The translations under genes were made by a program, and so were the position numbers. From the NCBI GenBank assembly GCA_947175375.1, contig CAMWMT010000003.1:1-22920 (forward strand): DNA of 22,920 nucleotides, given 5' to 3'. This document shows positions 15,126 through 21,841 of this stretch, piece after piece; the first letter of the stretch is position 1, and every line of letters begins with the position of its first letter. Source of the DNA: an uncultured Clostridiaceae bacterium (GTDB lineage: Bacteria > Bacillota > Clostridia > Lachnospirales > Lachnospiraceae). The notes beneath the pieces were generated by a model that saw only the letters and a list, made by a program, of their open reading frames with translations, was not told the DNA's origin and ran no database searches.

Positions 15126-16772
15126 ATGGCATCAGAGACAACACCGGTATATGTGATCGGACATAAAAATCCGGATACGGATTCCATATGCTCTGCGATC
15201 GCATATGCAGAGCTTAAAAATCAGCTTCATGGAGGAGGATACTGTGCGGCGCGTGCCGGACAGATTAATCAGGAAACACAGTATGTATTGAATTTCTTTC
15301 AGGTATCCGCACCCAAATACATCGAAGATGTGAAGACGGATGTGAGAGATATCGAGATCCGTAAGACCAAAGGAGTGTCCGGGCAGATATCCCTGAAGAA
15401 AGCCTGGAACATGATGCGTTCTCTGGGAGTGGTGACACTTCCGATTACAGAGGAGCAGAGGCTGCAGGGTCTGATCACCATTGGCGATATCGCCAATGCC
15501 TATATGGATGTATATGATAACTGTAGTCTGTCGGCGGCGTATACGCCTTACAAGAATATTCTGGAGACTCTGGATGGGGTCATGCTGAATGGAGATGAGA
15601 ATGCCGTCTATGAGAAGGGCGAGGTTGTGATCGCAGCGGCGAACCCGGATGTGATGGAAGATTATATCCATGAAGGGGATATGGTCATCCTGGGCAACCG
15701 GTATGAGTCACAGCTCTGCGCCATCGAGATGAATGCGGCATGCATCGTGGTTTGTATGAATGCAAAAGTGTCCAGAACGATCCAGAAGCTGGCACAGGAT
15801 CATGGCTGCAACATCATCGTGACACCTCATGATACATTTACCGTGGCAAGGATGATTAATCAGAGTATGCCGATCTCCCATTTTATGAAGAGGGACAATC
15901 TGATCACCTTCAAACTGACAGAGAAGACGGATGATATCAAGGGCATTATGGGCCAGAAACGTCATCGGGATTTCCCGATTCTGGATATGGACGACAATTA
16001 CATTGGCATGATCTCCAGACGGAACCTTTTGAACCTGCGTAAAAAGCGGGTGATCCTGGTGGATCATAACGAGGCGAGTCAGACAGTGGATGGCATTGAT
16101 CACGCAGATATCCTGGAGATCATCGACCATCACAGAATCGGAACTCTGGAGACGCTGGAACCGGTTTATTTTCGGAATCAGCCTCTGGGTTGTACGGCGA
16201 CGATCGTCTATCAGATGTATCAGGAACAGGGCGTGGAGATTCCAAAGAATATTGCAGGGCTTCTGATGGCGGCGATCCTGTCGGATACGTTGATGTTCCG
16301 TTCTCCTACCTGTACGGCGGTAGATCAGGCAGCGGCGGAGAAGCTATCAGAGATCTGCGGTGTGGAGATCGAAGAGTTCTCCATCGACATGTTCAGCGCA
16401 GGCAGCAATATGAGTTCCAAGACGCCAGAGCAGATTTTTAACCAGGACAAGAAGAAGTTCCAGGTGGGTGAGCATGAATTTATCGTGGCGCAGATCAACA
16501 GTATGAACAGCATTGAGCTGGATGAGATTAAGGAGAAGCTGGTGCCTTACCTGAATGGGACGTTTGGTAGTCTGGGCGTGGAGATGTGCTTTGTGATGCT
16601 GACCAATATTGTGAAGGAGAATACGGAGCTGCTTTGCTTTGGGGAGCACGCCAAGGAGACGGCGAGAAATGCGTTTCAGCTTCCGGATGATATTGAAGAT
16701 GTCAGGCTGAAGGGGCTGGTGTCGCGGAAGAAGCAGCTGATACCGAGTATCGTGACGGTGCTGCAGCAGTAG
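15126..16772 (+). CDS. ppaC: Family II inorganic pyrophosphatase with CBS and DRTGG domains
   Basis: It hydrolyses pyrophosphate to phosphate using Mn2+ or Co2+. The 548 residues divide into an N-terminal DHH part (GHKNPDTDS, with His13, Asp17 and Asp19 as metal ligands), then a CBS domain (about 75-125). A DRTGG domain (about 160-250) and a second CBS domain (about 255-305, HRDFPILDMDDNYIGMISRRN) follow. After that the DHH core resumes (LVDHNEASQ, EIIDHHRIG), and a DHHA2 domain closes the protein. This order matches clostridial CBS-PPases. Those enzymes are known to be inhibited by AMP and ADP and activated by diadenosine polyphosphates through the inserted domains. AAAAGGAGTATGAC precedes the ATG. 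It follows relQ, whose reaction makes AMP. Confidence 0.95.
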   Translation: MASETTPVYVIGHKNPDTDSICSAIAYAELKNQLHGGGYCAARAGQINQETQYVLNFFQVSAPKYIEDVKTDVRDIEIRKTKGVSGQISLKKAWNMMRSLGVVTLPITEEQRLQGLITIGDIANAYMDVYDNCSLSAAYTPYKNILETLDGVMLNGDENAVYEKGEVVIAAANPDVMEDYIHEGDMVILGNRYESQLCAIEMNAACIVVCMNAKVSRTIQKLAQDHGCNIIVTPHDTFTVARMINQSMPISHFMKRDNLITFKLTEKTDDIKGIMGQKRHRDFPILDMDDNYIGMISRRNLLNLRKKRVILVDHNEASQTVDGIDHADILEIIDHHRIGTLETLEPVYFRNQPLGCTATIVYQMYQEQGVEIPKNIAGLLMAAILSDTLMFRSPTCTAVDQAAAEKLSEICGVEIEEFSIDMFSAGSNMSSKTPEQIFNQDKKKFQVGEHEFIVAQINSMNSIELDEIKEKLVPYLNGTFGSLGVEMCFVMLTNIVKENTELLCFGEHAKETARNAFQLPDDIEDVRLKGLVSRKKQLIPSIVTVLQQ

Positions 16773-17075
16773 AGGGCATGAGTGCGCAAAACGGGGGCTG
16801 TCGCTGTGTGCGGTTTATGCGTCGGTGCCGGTTCCTGGCGCAGGGAATGCTCGTATGGAATGTATCGGACAGAGGACAGGGGCTATATGTTCCGATCGGA
16901 CATGAGATGTCCGCCCGGACCACACAGCCCCTGTCCTCTGTCCGCTCCAATCCACACAGCGCTGTTCCCTGCACCAGGCACCGGCACTGTCAGAAAATGC
17001 AGCAAACAAAAATGTATCCCTTTTCAGAAAGGTGTTTCTATTAGCTACTCCACAAAAAGGAATTGTTGTGTAATA
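16773..17075. other. Gene-free stretch holding a long palindrome
   Basis: The 303 bp between ppaC and the reverse-strand gene hold no credible gene; frames crossing it mirror each other because of the palindrome. A short weak hairpin (CCTTTT/AAAGG, 17019-17032) could serve as a minor terminator for the reverse-strand gene. Confidence 0.6.
16825..16987. repeat. 163-bp imperfect palindrome, MITE- or REP-like
   Basis: The two halves are near reverse complements around a centre at about 16905. A perfect 19-bp pair lies at 16866-16884 and 16926-16944 (CGGACAGAGGACAGGGGCT and its complement). The outer arms, running out from about 16865 to 16825 and from 16945 to 16987, match with scattered differences, ending GTGCCGG/CCGGCAC. 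The centre is itself a perfect dyad, GGACAT-GAG-ATGTCC (16898-16912). It contains no gene and no T tract. It could be a miniature inverted-repeat element, an intergenic hairpin repeat or a structured RNA. Confidence 0.85.
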
Positions 17076-17474
17076 TCAATTTTTCAAAAAATCTTTTGCA
17101 GATTTTACAATAGCAATATCAATGTCACTACGCTCTGCCGTTTCTGCAAGAAGTTCCCTATACTTATTATCACTATTTTTATCATTGCATATTCTATTAA
17201 GCATCCACACTGTATGTATTGTGGGAGAATTTTTAACAGATTGAAAGAGAATATCCTCATATCCTTGTTTGTAAAATCTCTCAACAAAATGAACAATAGC
17301 TCCTGGTACACCAAAATCAGCTAATGGGTGACGCTCCATAAGTTTCAGCAACGGTTCAACGGCACTTAATCCTAAATCTGCTTGTTCAATTTCTTCTACA
17401 CATTCTTCCTGAACCATTTCAAAATCATCACTATCGATCTTATCTTCCATTTTTTTGATCAATTCCTCTAACAT
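17076..17474 (-). CDS. Small all-helical protein, possibly immunity-like
   Basis: A 132-residue reverse-strand gene starting MLEELIKKMEDKID at 17474. This start is chosen because GGAAGG (complement of 17481-17486) lies six bases upstream and a good promoter precedes it; a longer frame to 17567 adds residues with no such signal. The protein is acidic and predicted largely helical. It has the segment HPLADFGVPGAIVHFVE and, later, HTVWMLNRICND, a pattern that reminds me of HEAT-like small immunity proteins of polymorphic toxin systems. That resemblance is from memory and unverified. No toxin gene is adjacent. The gene is clearly more AT-rich than its neighbours and lies beside a long palindrome, which suggests transfer. 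Confidence 0.75.
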   Translation of the reverse strand: MLEELIKKMEDKIDSDDFEMVQEECVEEIEQADLGLSAVEPLLKLMERHPLADFGVPGAIVHFVERFYKQGYEDILFQSVKNSPTIHTVWMLNRICNDKNSDNKYRELLAETAERSDIDIAIVKSAKDFLKN

Positions 17475-17507
17475 CTCATACCTTCCAAATTCTGATTTGT
17501 TAATTTT

Positions 17508-17536
17508 ATTATAACCCATTTTTTGCAGGTATACAA
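17508..17536 (-). promoter_or_regulatory. Promoter of the reverse-strand immunity-like gene
   Basis: On the minus strand, TTGTAT (complement of 17531-17536), 17 bp, TATAAT (complement of 17508-17513). It supports the downstream ATG at 17474 as the true start. Confidence 0.7.
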
Positions 17537-17671
17537 TTCCCAAAAGAGAGAAAAGTGTTTTCTGCATGTTTCCTGGTGGTGAGTAAATGATTAGTTATAC
17601 TAAATTTTTGGAAATCTAATAATATCGATAAAAATCATCAATAAAGATATTGTATATTTTAAAAAAGTTAG

Positions 17672-17700
17672 TTGACAATAACACCATGCATGTGTATAAT
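17672..17700 (+). promoter_or_regulatory. Consensus sigma-A promoter of the feo operon
   Basis: TTGACA (17672-17677), exactly 17 bp, TATAAT (17695-17700), a perfect consensus match. Transcription should start near 17707. Such a strong promoter implies tight repression, consistent with the Fur-like box just downstream. Confidence 0.9.
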
Positions 17701-17711
17701 ATAAATGTAAA

Positions 17712-17726
17712 TGATATTCATTTTCA
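17712..17726 (+). promoter_or_regulatory. Fur-type operator
   Basis: TGATATTCATTTTCA matches the 7-1-7 Fur box TGATAATnATTATCA at 12 of 14 defined positions, within a longer AAATGATATTCATTTTCATTT stretch. It begins a few bases after the predicted transcription start, so a bound iron-loaded Fur would block the feo promoter. Fur as the binding protein is inference. Confidence 0.8.
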
Positions 17727-17771
17727 TTTGGAAGGGATATCATGGTACCACACTTGAAGGGAGGAAGTATG

Positions 17772-17984
17772 ATGGCATTGGCATTCATGAACATTGGTGA
17801 AAGGCGTAAGGTCACAAAGCTCCGCGGAAAGGATGAAGTGATCCGGCATCTGCAGGATCTGGGATTTGCGCCGGGTTCAGAGGTTCAGGTGCTTGGCGAG
17901 AACGCTGCAGGAATGATCCTTCTGGTCAAGGGCGTCCGGATTGCACTGGACAGAGGGCTTGCCAGCAAAATCATGGTAGCATAG
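17772..17984 (+). CDS. feoA: FeoA family protein, first copy
   Basis: A small SH3-like protein (70 residues from this start) that supports ferrous iron uptake by FeoB. It shows the FeoA pattern: an opening GERRKVTKLRG, then DLGFAPGSEVQVL, a central ENAAGMILLVKGVRIALDR and a closing LASKIMV. ATG 17772 lies seven bases after GGGAGG; ATG 17769 is equally possible. ATG 17742 has its own GGAAGGG and would add ten residues. This copy belongs to the variant ending in RIALDRGLASKI, distinct from the second copy, so the two are not a recent duplication. It is the first gene after the Fur-controlled promoter. Confidence 0.88.
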   Translation: MALAFMNIGERRKVTKLRGKDEVIRHLQDLGFAPGSEVQVLGENAAGMILLVKGVRIALDRGLASKIMVA

Positions 17985-18023
17985 GAAACGGTGCAAATAT
18001 TGCCTGTATGATCAGGAAAACAG

Positions 18024-18151
18024 TATCCCCGTACAATGTACAGGGCGATTGGTGGATGCCGTGTGGCATAAGGTCCAGAAAAGCAACACTACTTTGGCTC
18101 GGGCGGTTGCTTGAGAGCCGGTCCGGACTTGGCAGTGTACACAAGGGGATA
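18024..18151 (+). ncRNA. Candidate structured RNA between the two feoA genes
   Basis: This non-coding stretch can fold into a closed multi-stem shape. The closing stems are TATCCCC/GGGGATA (18024-18030 with 18145-18151) and TGTACA/TGTACA (18037-18042 with 18136-18141). Inside lie a hairpin ATGCC-GTGT-GGCAT (18056-18069) and AGGTCC/GGACTT (18071-18076 with 18125-18130). The latter encloses AAGCAAC/GTTGCTT (18081-18087 with 18106-18112). GGCTC (18096-18100) in that loop can also pair with GAGCC (18115-18119), giving a pseudoknot or an alternative fold. The element ends 15 bases before the second feoA Shine-Dalgarno. I do not recognise it as a known family. Stems are seen by eye; function is inference. 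Confidence 0.5.
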
Positions 18152-18180
18152 GATGGAAATTTAATAAAGGAGAATGAAAT

Positions 18181-18402
18181 ATGCAGACTTTGAGAGAAAC
18201 AGAAGTAGGAAAGACCGTTTCTGTCGTAAAGCTTCATGGGGAAGGCGCGGTAAAGCGCAGGATTATGGATATGGGTATTACGAAGGGAACGCAGGTATAT
18301 GTGCGTAAAGTGGCGCCTTTGGGAGATCCGGTGGAAGTGACTGTACGCGGATATGAGCTGTCTTTGAGAAAAGAAGATGCTCAAATGGTGGAAGTACAGT
18401 AA
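18181..18402 (+). CDS. feoA: FeoA family protein, second copy
   Basis: A 73-residue FeoA-domain protein: MQTLRETEVGKTVSVVKLHG, then RRIMDMGITKGTQVYVRKVAPLGDPVEVTVRGYELSLR, the classical FeoA core that binds FeoB. It differs clearly from the first copy, with a PLGDPVEV stretch in place of ENAAGMILLV, so the two probably have separate roles in the FeoB complex. The ATG follows AAAGGAGA by seven bases. It lies downstream of the structured region and about 75 bp before feoB. Confidence 0.93.
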   Translation: MQTLRETEVGKTVSVVKLHGEGAVKRRIMDMGITKGTQVYVRKVAPLGDPVEVTVRGYELSLRKEDAQMVEVQ

Positions 18403-18415
18403 GAAGTTAAAAACG

Positions 18416-18437
18416 GCTGCAATAGCAGCTTATTTTT
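18416..18437 (+). terminator. Attenuator-like hairpin after the second feoA
   Basis: GCTGC (18416-18420) and GCAGC (18425-18429) pair around AATA, followed by TTATTTTT. The stem is short, so partial termination before feoB is the likely effect. Confidence 0.6.
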
Positions 18438-18446
18438 AAGATTAAT

Positions 18447-18464
18447 GGTTAGCAAAAACTAACC
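18447..18464 (+). promoter_or_regulatory. Hairpin next to the feoB ribosome site
   Basis: GGTTAG (18447-18452) and CTAACC (18459-18464) are perfect arms around CAAAAA. The stem ends four bases before the GGAGG (18469-18473) of feoB. It may insulate or modulate the ribosome binding site. Confidence 0.5.
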
Positions 18465-18478
18465 ACGAGGAGGAGAAA

Positions 18479-20626
18479 ATGTCGATGAAAATTGCACTTG
18501 CCGGTAATCCTAACAGCGGCAAAACTACATTATTTAATGCATTGACCGGCTCCAACCAGTTCGTTGGAAACTGGCCGGGCGTTACAGTGGAGAAAAAAGA
18601 AGGAAAGTTAAAGGGGCATCAGGATGTGGTCATCATGGACCTGCCGGGTATCTATTCTCTGTCCCCCTATACACTGGAGGAAGTGGTTGCAAGAAATTAT
18701 CTGATCGCGGAGCGTCCGGATGCGATCCTGAATATCGTGGATGGCACGAACTTGGAGAGGAATCTGTATCTGTCCACACAGCTTATGGAACTGGGAATTC
18801 CGGTTGTCATGGCAGTGAACATGATGGATCTTGTTCAGAAGAATGGCGACCAGATCTACATGGATAAACTGAGTAAAGAACTGGGCTGTAAAGTGGTTGA
18901 GATTTCCGCCCTGAAGGGTACTGGTATCAAAGAAGTGGCAGAACTGGCGGTGCAGGCAGCATCCGCAGGACAGCCGCAGCGGGTGGTACATACCTTTGAT
19001 AAAAAAGTGGAGCAGGCTCTGTCTGCCATTGAAGATCAGCTTGACAGCGTTCCTGCAGAGCAGCAGCGTTTTTTTGCGATTAAGCTTTTTGAAAGAGATG
19101 ACAAAATTAGTGCTCAGATGACAAGTGTTCCGAATGTAGAGGGTATCATCAGTGATCTGGAAGAAGCGATGGATGATGATTCTGAAAGTATCATTACCAA
19201 TGAGCGTTACGTTTTCATTGCGTCGATTATTGGAAAATGCTGTAAGAAGTCAGCGAGAGGCGGTCTGACCACCTCTGATAAGATCGACCAGATCGTGACG
19301 AACCGTTTTCTGGCACTGCCGATCTTTGCAGTGGTTATGTGGATTGTATATTATGTGTCAGTTACCACGGTAGGTGGTTTTGTAACGGACTGGACCAATG
19401 ATGTACTTTTTGGCGACATCATCCCACCGGCGATTGAGAGCATCCTTGTGAGTATGAACTGCGCGGACTGGCTGCAGGGACTGATTCTTGACGGTATTGT
19501 CGCTGGTGTGGGTGCTGTGATCGGATTTGTGCCTCAGATGCTTGTGCTGTTCATCTTCCTGGCTTTCCTGGAGGCGTGCGGCTATATGGCGCGTGTGGCA
19601 TTTATCATGGACCGTATCTTCCGGAAATTCGGGCTGTCCGGGAAATCCTTCATTCCCATGCTGATCGGCACGGGCTGTGGTGTTCCGGGTGTTATGGCAT
19701 CTCGTACGATCGAGAATGACAGAGACCGTAAGATGACGATCATGACTACGACATTTATTCCCTGTGGCGCCAAGCTTCCGATCATTGCGCTGATCGCAGG
19801 CGCACTGTTTGATGGGGCATCCTGGGTTGCGCCAAGTGCATATTTTGTTGGTATCGCAGCGATCGTGTGCTCCGGTATCATCTTAAAGAAGACGAAGATG
19901 TTCGCCGGCGATCCGGCTCCCTTTGTCATGGAGCTTCCGGCATATCATATGCCGACCGTAGGCAATGTTCTTCGCAGCATGTGGGAAAGAGGCTGGTCAT
20001 TTATCAAAAAAGCTGGTACAATTATTCTGTTATCCACGATCCTTGTATGGTTTGCAACCTTCTTCGGATGGGTAGACGGCGAGTTCCGTATGCTGGAGGA
20101 TCTGGAGATGGATCACAGCATTCTGGCATCCATTGGAAATATGTTTGCATGGGTCTTCATCCCGTTGGGCTGGGGTGACTGGAGAGCGGCTGTGGCAGCG
20201 ATCACCGGCCTGGTTGCAAAGGAAAATGTTGTTGGTACTTTCGGCATCCTGTATGGATTTGCAGAGGTATCTGAAGAAGGAGAAGAGATCTGGGGGACGC
20301 TGGCAGGATCTTATACGACCGTTGCAGCTTATAGCTTCCTGGTATTTAACCTGCTGTGCGCGCCGTGCTTTGCAGCCATGGGGGCTATCCGTAGAGAGAT
20401 GAACAATGCAAAATGGACCGGATTTGCCATCACGTATCAGTGTGTGCTTGCATATTGCGTAGCGCTGTGTATCTACCAGATTGGTACGTTTTTGACCACA
20501 GGCGCATTTGGCCTTGGTTTGATTGCAGCGCTGGTCATTCTGGCAGGATTTGTATGGCTTCTGGTACGTCCTTATAAGAGTGATGGGAAATTCAGGGTAG
20601 ATATGAAAGGAATGGCAAAAGTATAA
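18479..20626 (+). CDS. feoB: Ferrous iron transporter FeoB
   Basis: The GTP-dependent Fe2+ importer of the inner membrane, 715 residues. The N-terminal G domain has G1 GNPNSGKT (9-16), a G2 region WPGVTVEKKEG (32-42), G3 DLPG (54-57), G4 NMMD (114-117) and G5 SALK (143-146). A GDI-like helical region follows to about residue 260. The membrane part has two Gate domains, with the conserved GTGCGVPGVMASRTI near 400 and CGAKLPI near 430, and a later LVAKENVVGTFGILYG. The size fits single-chain clostridial FeoB. GGAGG lies five bases before the ATG. The stop overlaps the next start by one base. Confidence 0.97.
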   Translation: MSMKIALAGNPNSGKTTLFNALTGSNQFVGNWPGVTVEKKEGKLKGHQDVVIMDLPGIYSLSPYTLEEVVARNYLIAERPDAILNIVDGTNLERNLYLSTQLMELGIPVVMAVNMMDLVQKNGDQIYMDKLSKELGCKVVEISALKGTGIKEVAELAVQAASAGQPQRVVHTFDKKVEQALSAIEDQLDSVPAEQQRFFAIKLFERDDKISAQMTSVPNVEGIISDLEEAMDDDSESIITNERYVFIASIIGKCCKKSARGGLTTSDKIDQIVTNRFLALPIFAVVMWIVYYVSVTTVGGFVTDWTNDVLFGDIIPPAIESILVSMNCADWLQGLILDGIVAGVGAVIGFVPQMLVLFIFLAFLEACGYMARVAFIMDRIFRKFGLSGKSFIPMLIGTGCGVPGVMASRTIENDRDRKMTIMTTTFIPCGAKLPIIALIAGALFDGASWVAPSAYFVGIAAIVCSGIILKKTKMFAGDPAPFVMELPAYHMPTVGNVLRSMWERGWSFIKKAGTIILLSTILVWFATFFGWVDGEFRMLEDLEMDHSILASIGNMFAWVFIPLGWGDWRAAVAAITGLVAKENVVGTFGILYGFAEVSEEGEEIWGTLAGSYTTVAAYSFLVFNLLCAPCFAAMGAIRREMNNAKWTGFAITYQCVLAYCVALCIYQIGTFLTTGAFGLGLIAALVILAGFVWLLVRPYKSDGKFRVDMKGMAKV

Positions 20627-20769
20627 TGGGAACCGTTATCGTTGGGCTTGTAGTATTGCTGATTGCCGTGAATGCGGTGCGTTGTATCTGGAGAGATAAG
20701 AGATCCGGAAAGAGCTGTAGCTGTGGCGGCGGATGTGGAGGGTGCTCCGGGTGCAGGACGAAAGACTGA
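20626..20769 (+). CDS. FeoB-associated Cys-rich membrane protein
   Basis: A 47-residue protein whose ATG shares one base with the feoB stop (TAATG), so it is translationally coupled. It has one membrane helix (about residues 3-19, VIVGLVVLLIAVNAV) and a short basic link. The Cys-rich tail carries CSCGGGCGGCSGC, five Cys in 13 residues, plus an earlier Cys20. This is the FeoB_associated family found directly after feoB in many clostridia. The Cys cluster suggests iron or redox handling at the membrane next to FeoB, although its exact role is not established. It is easily missed because of its size. Confidence 0.92.
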   Translation: MGTVIVGLVVLLIAVNAVRCIWRDKRSGKSCSCGGGCGGCSGCRTKD

Positions 20770-20806
20770 TCCGTGTTGCCCCGGAAAACTGTCGGAGGTG
20801 TGATCC

Positions 20807-21088
20807 TTGAGTGTTGTTATTGTAGGAGGGCATGACCGGATGGTCTGTCAGTATATGAAGATCTGTAAGAATTATAAGTGCAAGGCAAAAGTATTTACCC
20901 AGATGTCCGCGAGCCTGGACAAACAGATGGGGACGCCGGATCTGTTTATCCTGTTTACCAATACCGTGTCTCATAAGATGGTAAAGACGGCGGTGGATGA
21001 AGCAAAAAAGAAAAAGATCGATGTGGTACGCTGTCATACGAGCAGTGGCGCTGCGCTCGAAAGTATTCTGAAAGAGTATGCAGTATAA
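20807..21088 (+). CDS. DUF2325 protein in the feo operon
   Basis: A 93-residue protein of the DUF2325 family: MSVVIVGGHDRMVCQYMKICK, central MGTPDLFILFTNTVSHKMVKTAVDEAKKKKID and the closing VVRCHTSSGAALESILKEY. The fold is a small Rossmann-like domain with conserved His and Cys residues (GGHDR and RCH). The start is a TTG, supported by GGAGGTG six bases upstream and the absence of a better ATG. It is 37 bp after the Cys-rich protein and probably co-transcribed with feoB. Function is unknown. Its repeated association with iron transport, if confirmed, would suggest a metal-related cytoplasmic role. Confidence 0.88.
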   Translation: MSVVIVGGHDRMVCQYMKICKNYKCKAKVFTQMSASLDKQMGTPDLFILFTNTVSHKMVKTAVDEAKKKKIDVVRCHTSSGAALESILKEYAV

Positions 21089-21164
21089 TGGCAAGTGAAC
21101 GGGAAAGTATGAAAATCCTGTGTATTTCCAGAATTATACCTTGTCAAATGGGAGGAATATGCGT

Positions 21165-21221
21165 AAAATGGAAAAGGCAGATGTTCCGCATATGTATGCG
21201 GCAGATGCTTTTTCCATTTTT
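21165..21221 (+). terminator. Large hairpin ending the feo operon
   Basis: AAAATGGAAAAGGCA (21165-21179) pairs with TGCTTTTTCCATTTT (21206-21220) with a single G-T pair. Nested inside is the perfect inner dyad CCGCATA-TG-TATGCGG (21186-21201). The stem ends in TTTTT (21217-21221) and has A-rich sequence on the other side, so it could act as a terminator in both directions. Confidence 0.75.
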
Positions 21222-21241
21222 GATTTTGAAAGAGGACAGAC

Positions 21242-21841
21242 ATGGCAAAGCAGCATTGGAAACCAGGAAATATGCTCTATCCCCTGCCAGCCGTGATGGT
21301 GAGCGTGAAGCGACCGGGAGAAAAGCCGAATATCATAACCGTAGCATGGACGGGGACTGTCTGTTCCTCTCCTGCCATGGTGTCTATATCTATAAGGAAA
21401 GAACGGTATTCTTATGAGATTGTAAAAGAGACCGGAGAGTTTGTGATCAACCTGGCTACAAAGGAGCTGGTGCGTGCGCTGGATTACTGTGGAGTACGTT
21501 CAGGGAGAGATGTAGATAAATATAAGGAAATGCGCCTGACAGAACTGCCGTCTGAAATTGTGAAGGCACCAGGGATCATGGAGAGCCCGGTAAATATTGA
21601 GTGCCGGGTGACAGAGGTAAAGCCTCTGGGAAGCCATGATCTGTTTCTGGCAGAAGTGGTAAATGTGACGATAGAAGATCATTATCTTGATAAAAACGGA
21701 AAATTTTTGTTGAATCAGGCGGGGCTGATTACCTATTCCCATGGGGAGTATTTTGAACTGGGCAGGAAAGTGGGAAGCTTTGGGTATTCGGTCCGGAAAC
21801 CGGGGAAAAGGTCCCGGAATCAGAAGAGAACAGGAGTATGA
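21242..21841 (+). CDS. Flavin reductase-like / flavoredoxin protein
   Basis: A 199-residue FMN-binding split-barrel protein of the flavin reductase-like (flavoredoxin) family. It opens MAKQHWKPGNMLYPLPAVMVSVKRPGEKPNIITVAWTGTVCS, with the characteristic N-terminal barrel and the Pro-Asn-Ile-Thr flavin region. Later come SIRKERYSYEIVKETGEFVINLA and the conserved DYCGVRSGRDVDKY. It would carry electrons through FMN in the cytoplasm. The natural partner is unknown. AGAGGA lies six bases before the ATG. The tail is very basic (SVRKPGKRSRNQKRTGV). It overlaps the following gene by four bases (ATGA), so the two are coupled, although the products look functionally unrelated. Confidence 0.92.
   Translation: MAKQHWKPGNMLYPLPAVMVSVKRPGEKPNIITVAWTGTVCSSPAMVSISIRKERYSYEIVKETGEFVINLATKELVRALDYCGVRSGRDVDKYKEMRLTELPSEIVKAPGIMESPVNIECRVTEVKPLGSHDLFLAEVVNVTIEDHYLDKNGKFLLNQAGLITYSHGEYFELGRKVGSFGYSVRKPGKRSRNQKRTGV

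Noticed and set aside
16778..17324. Forward frames across the palindrome and the reverse-strand gene
   Set aside because: They arise from the palindrome and from antisense of the immunity-like gene; composition is unlike a real protein.
18051..18069. Similarity of GGTGGATGCC...GGCA to the 5' end of 23S rRNA
   Set aside because: Only about 15 bases resemble the rRNA; the flanking sequence does not continue the match, so chance is likely.
21088..21417. A 109-codon frame between the DUF2325 gene and the flavin reductase
   Set aside because: It has no ribosome site, passes through the terminator hairpin and overlaps the better-supported reductase in another frame.
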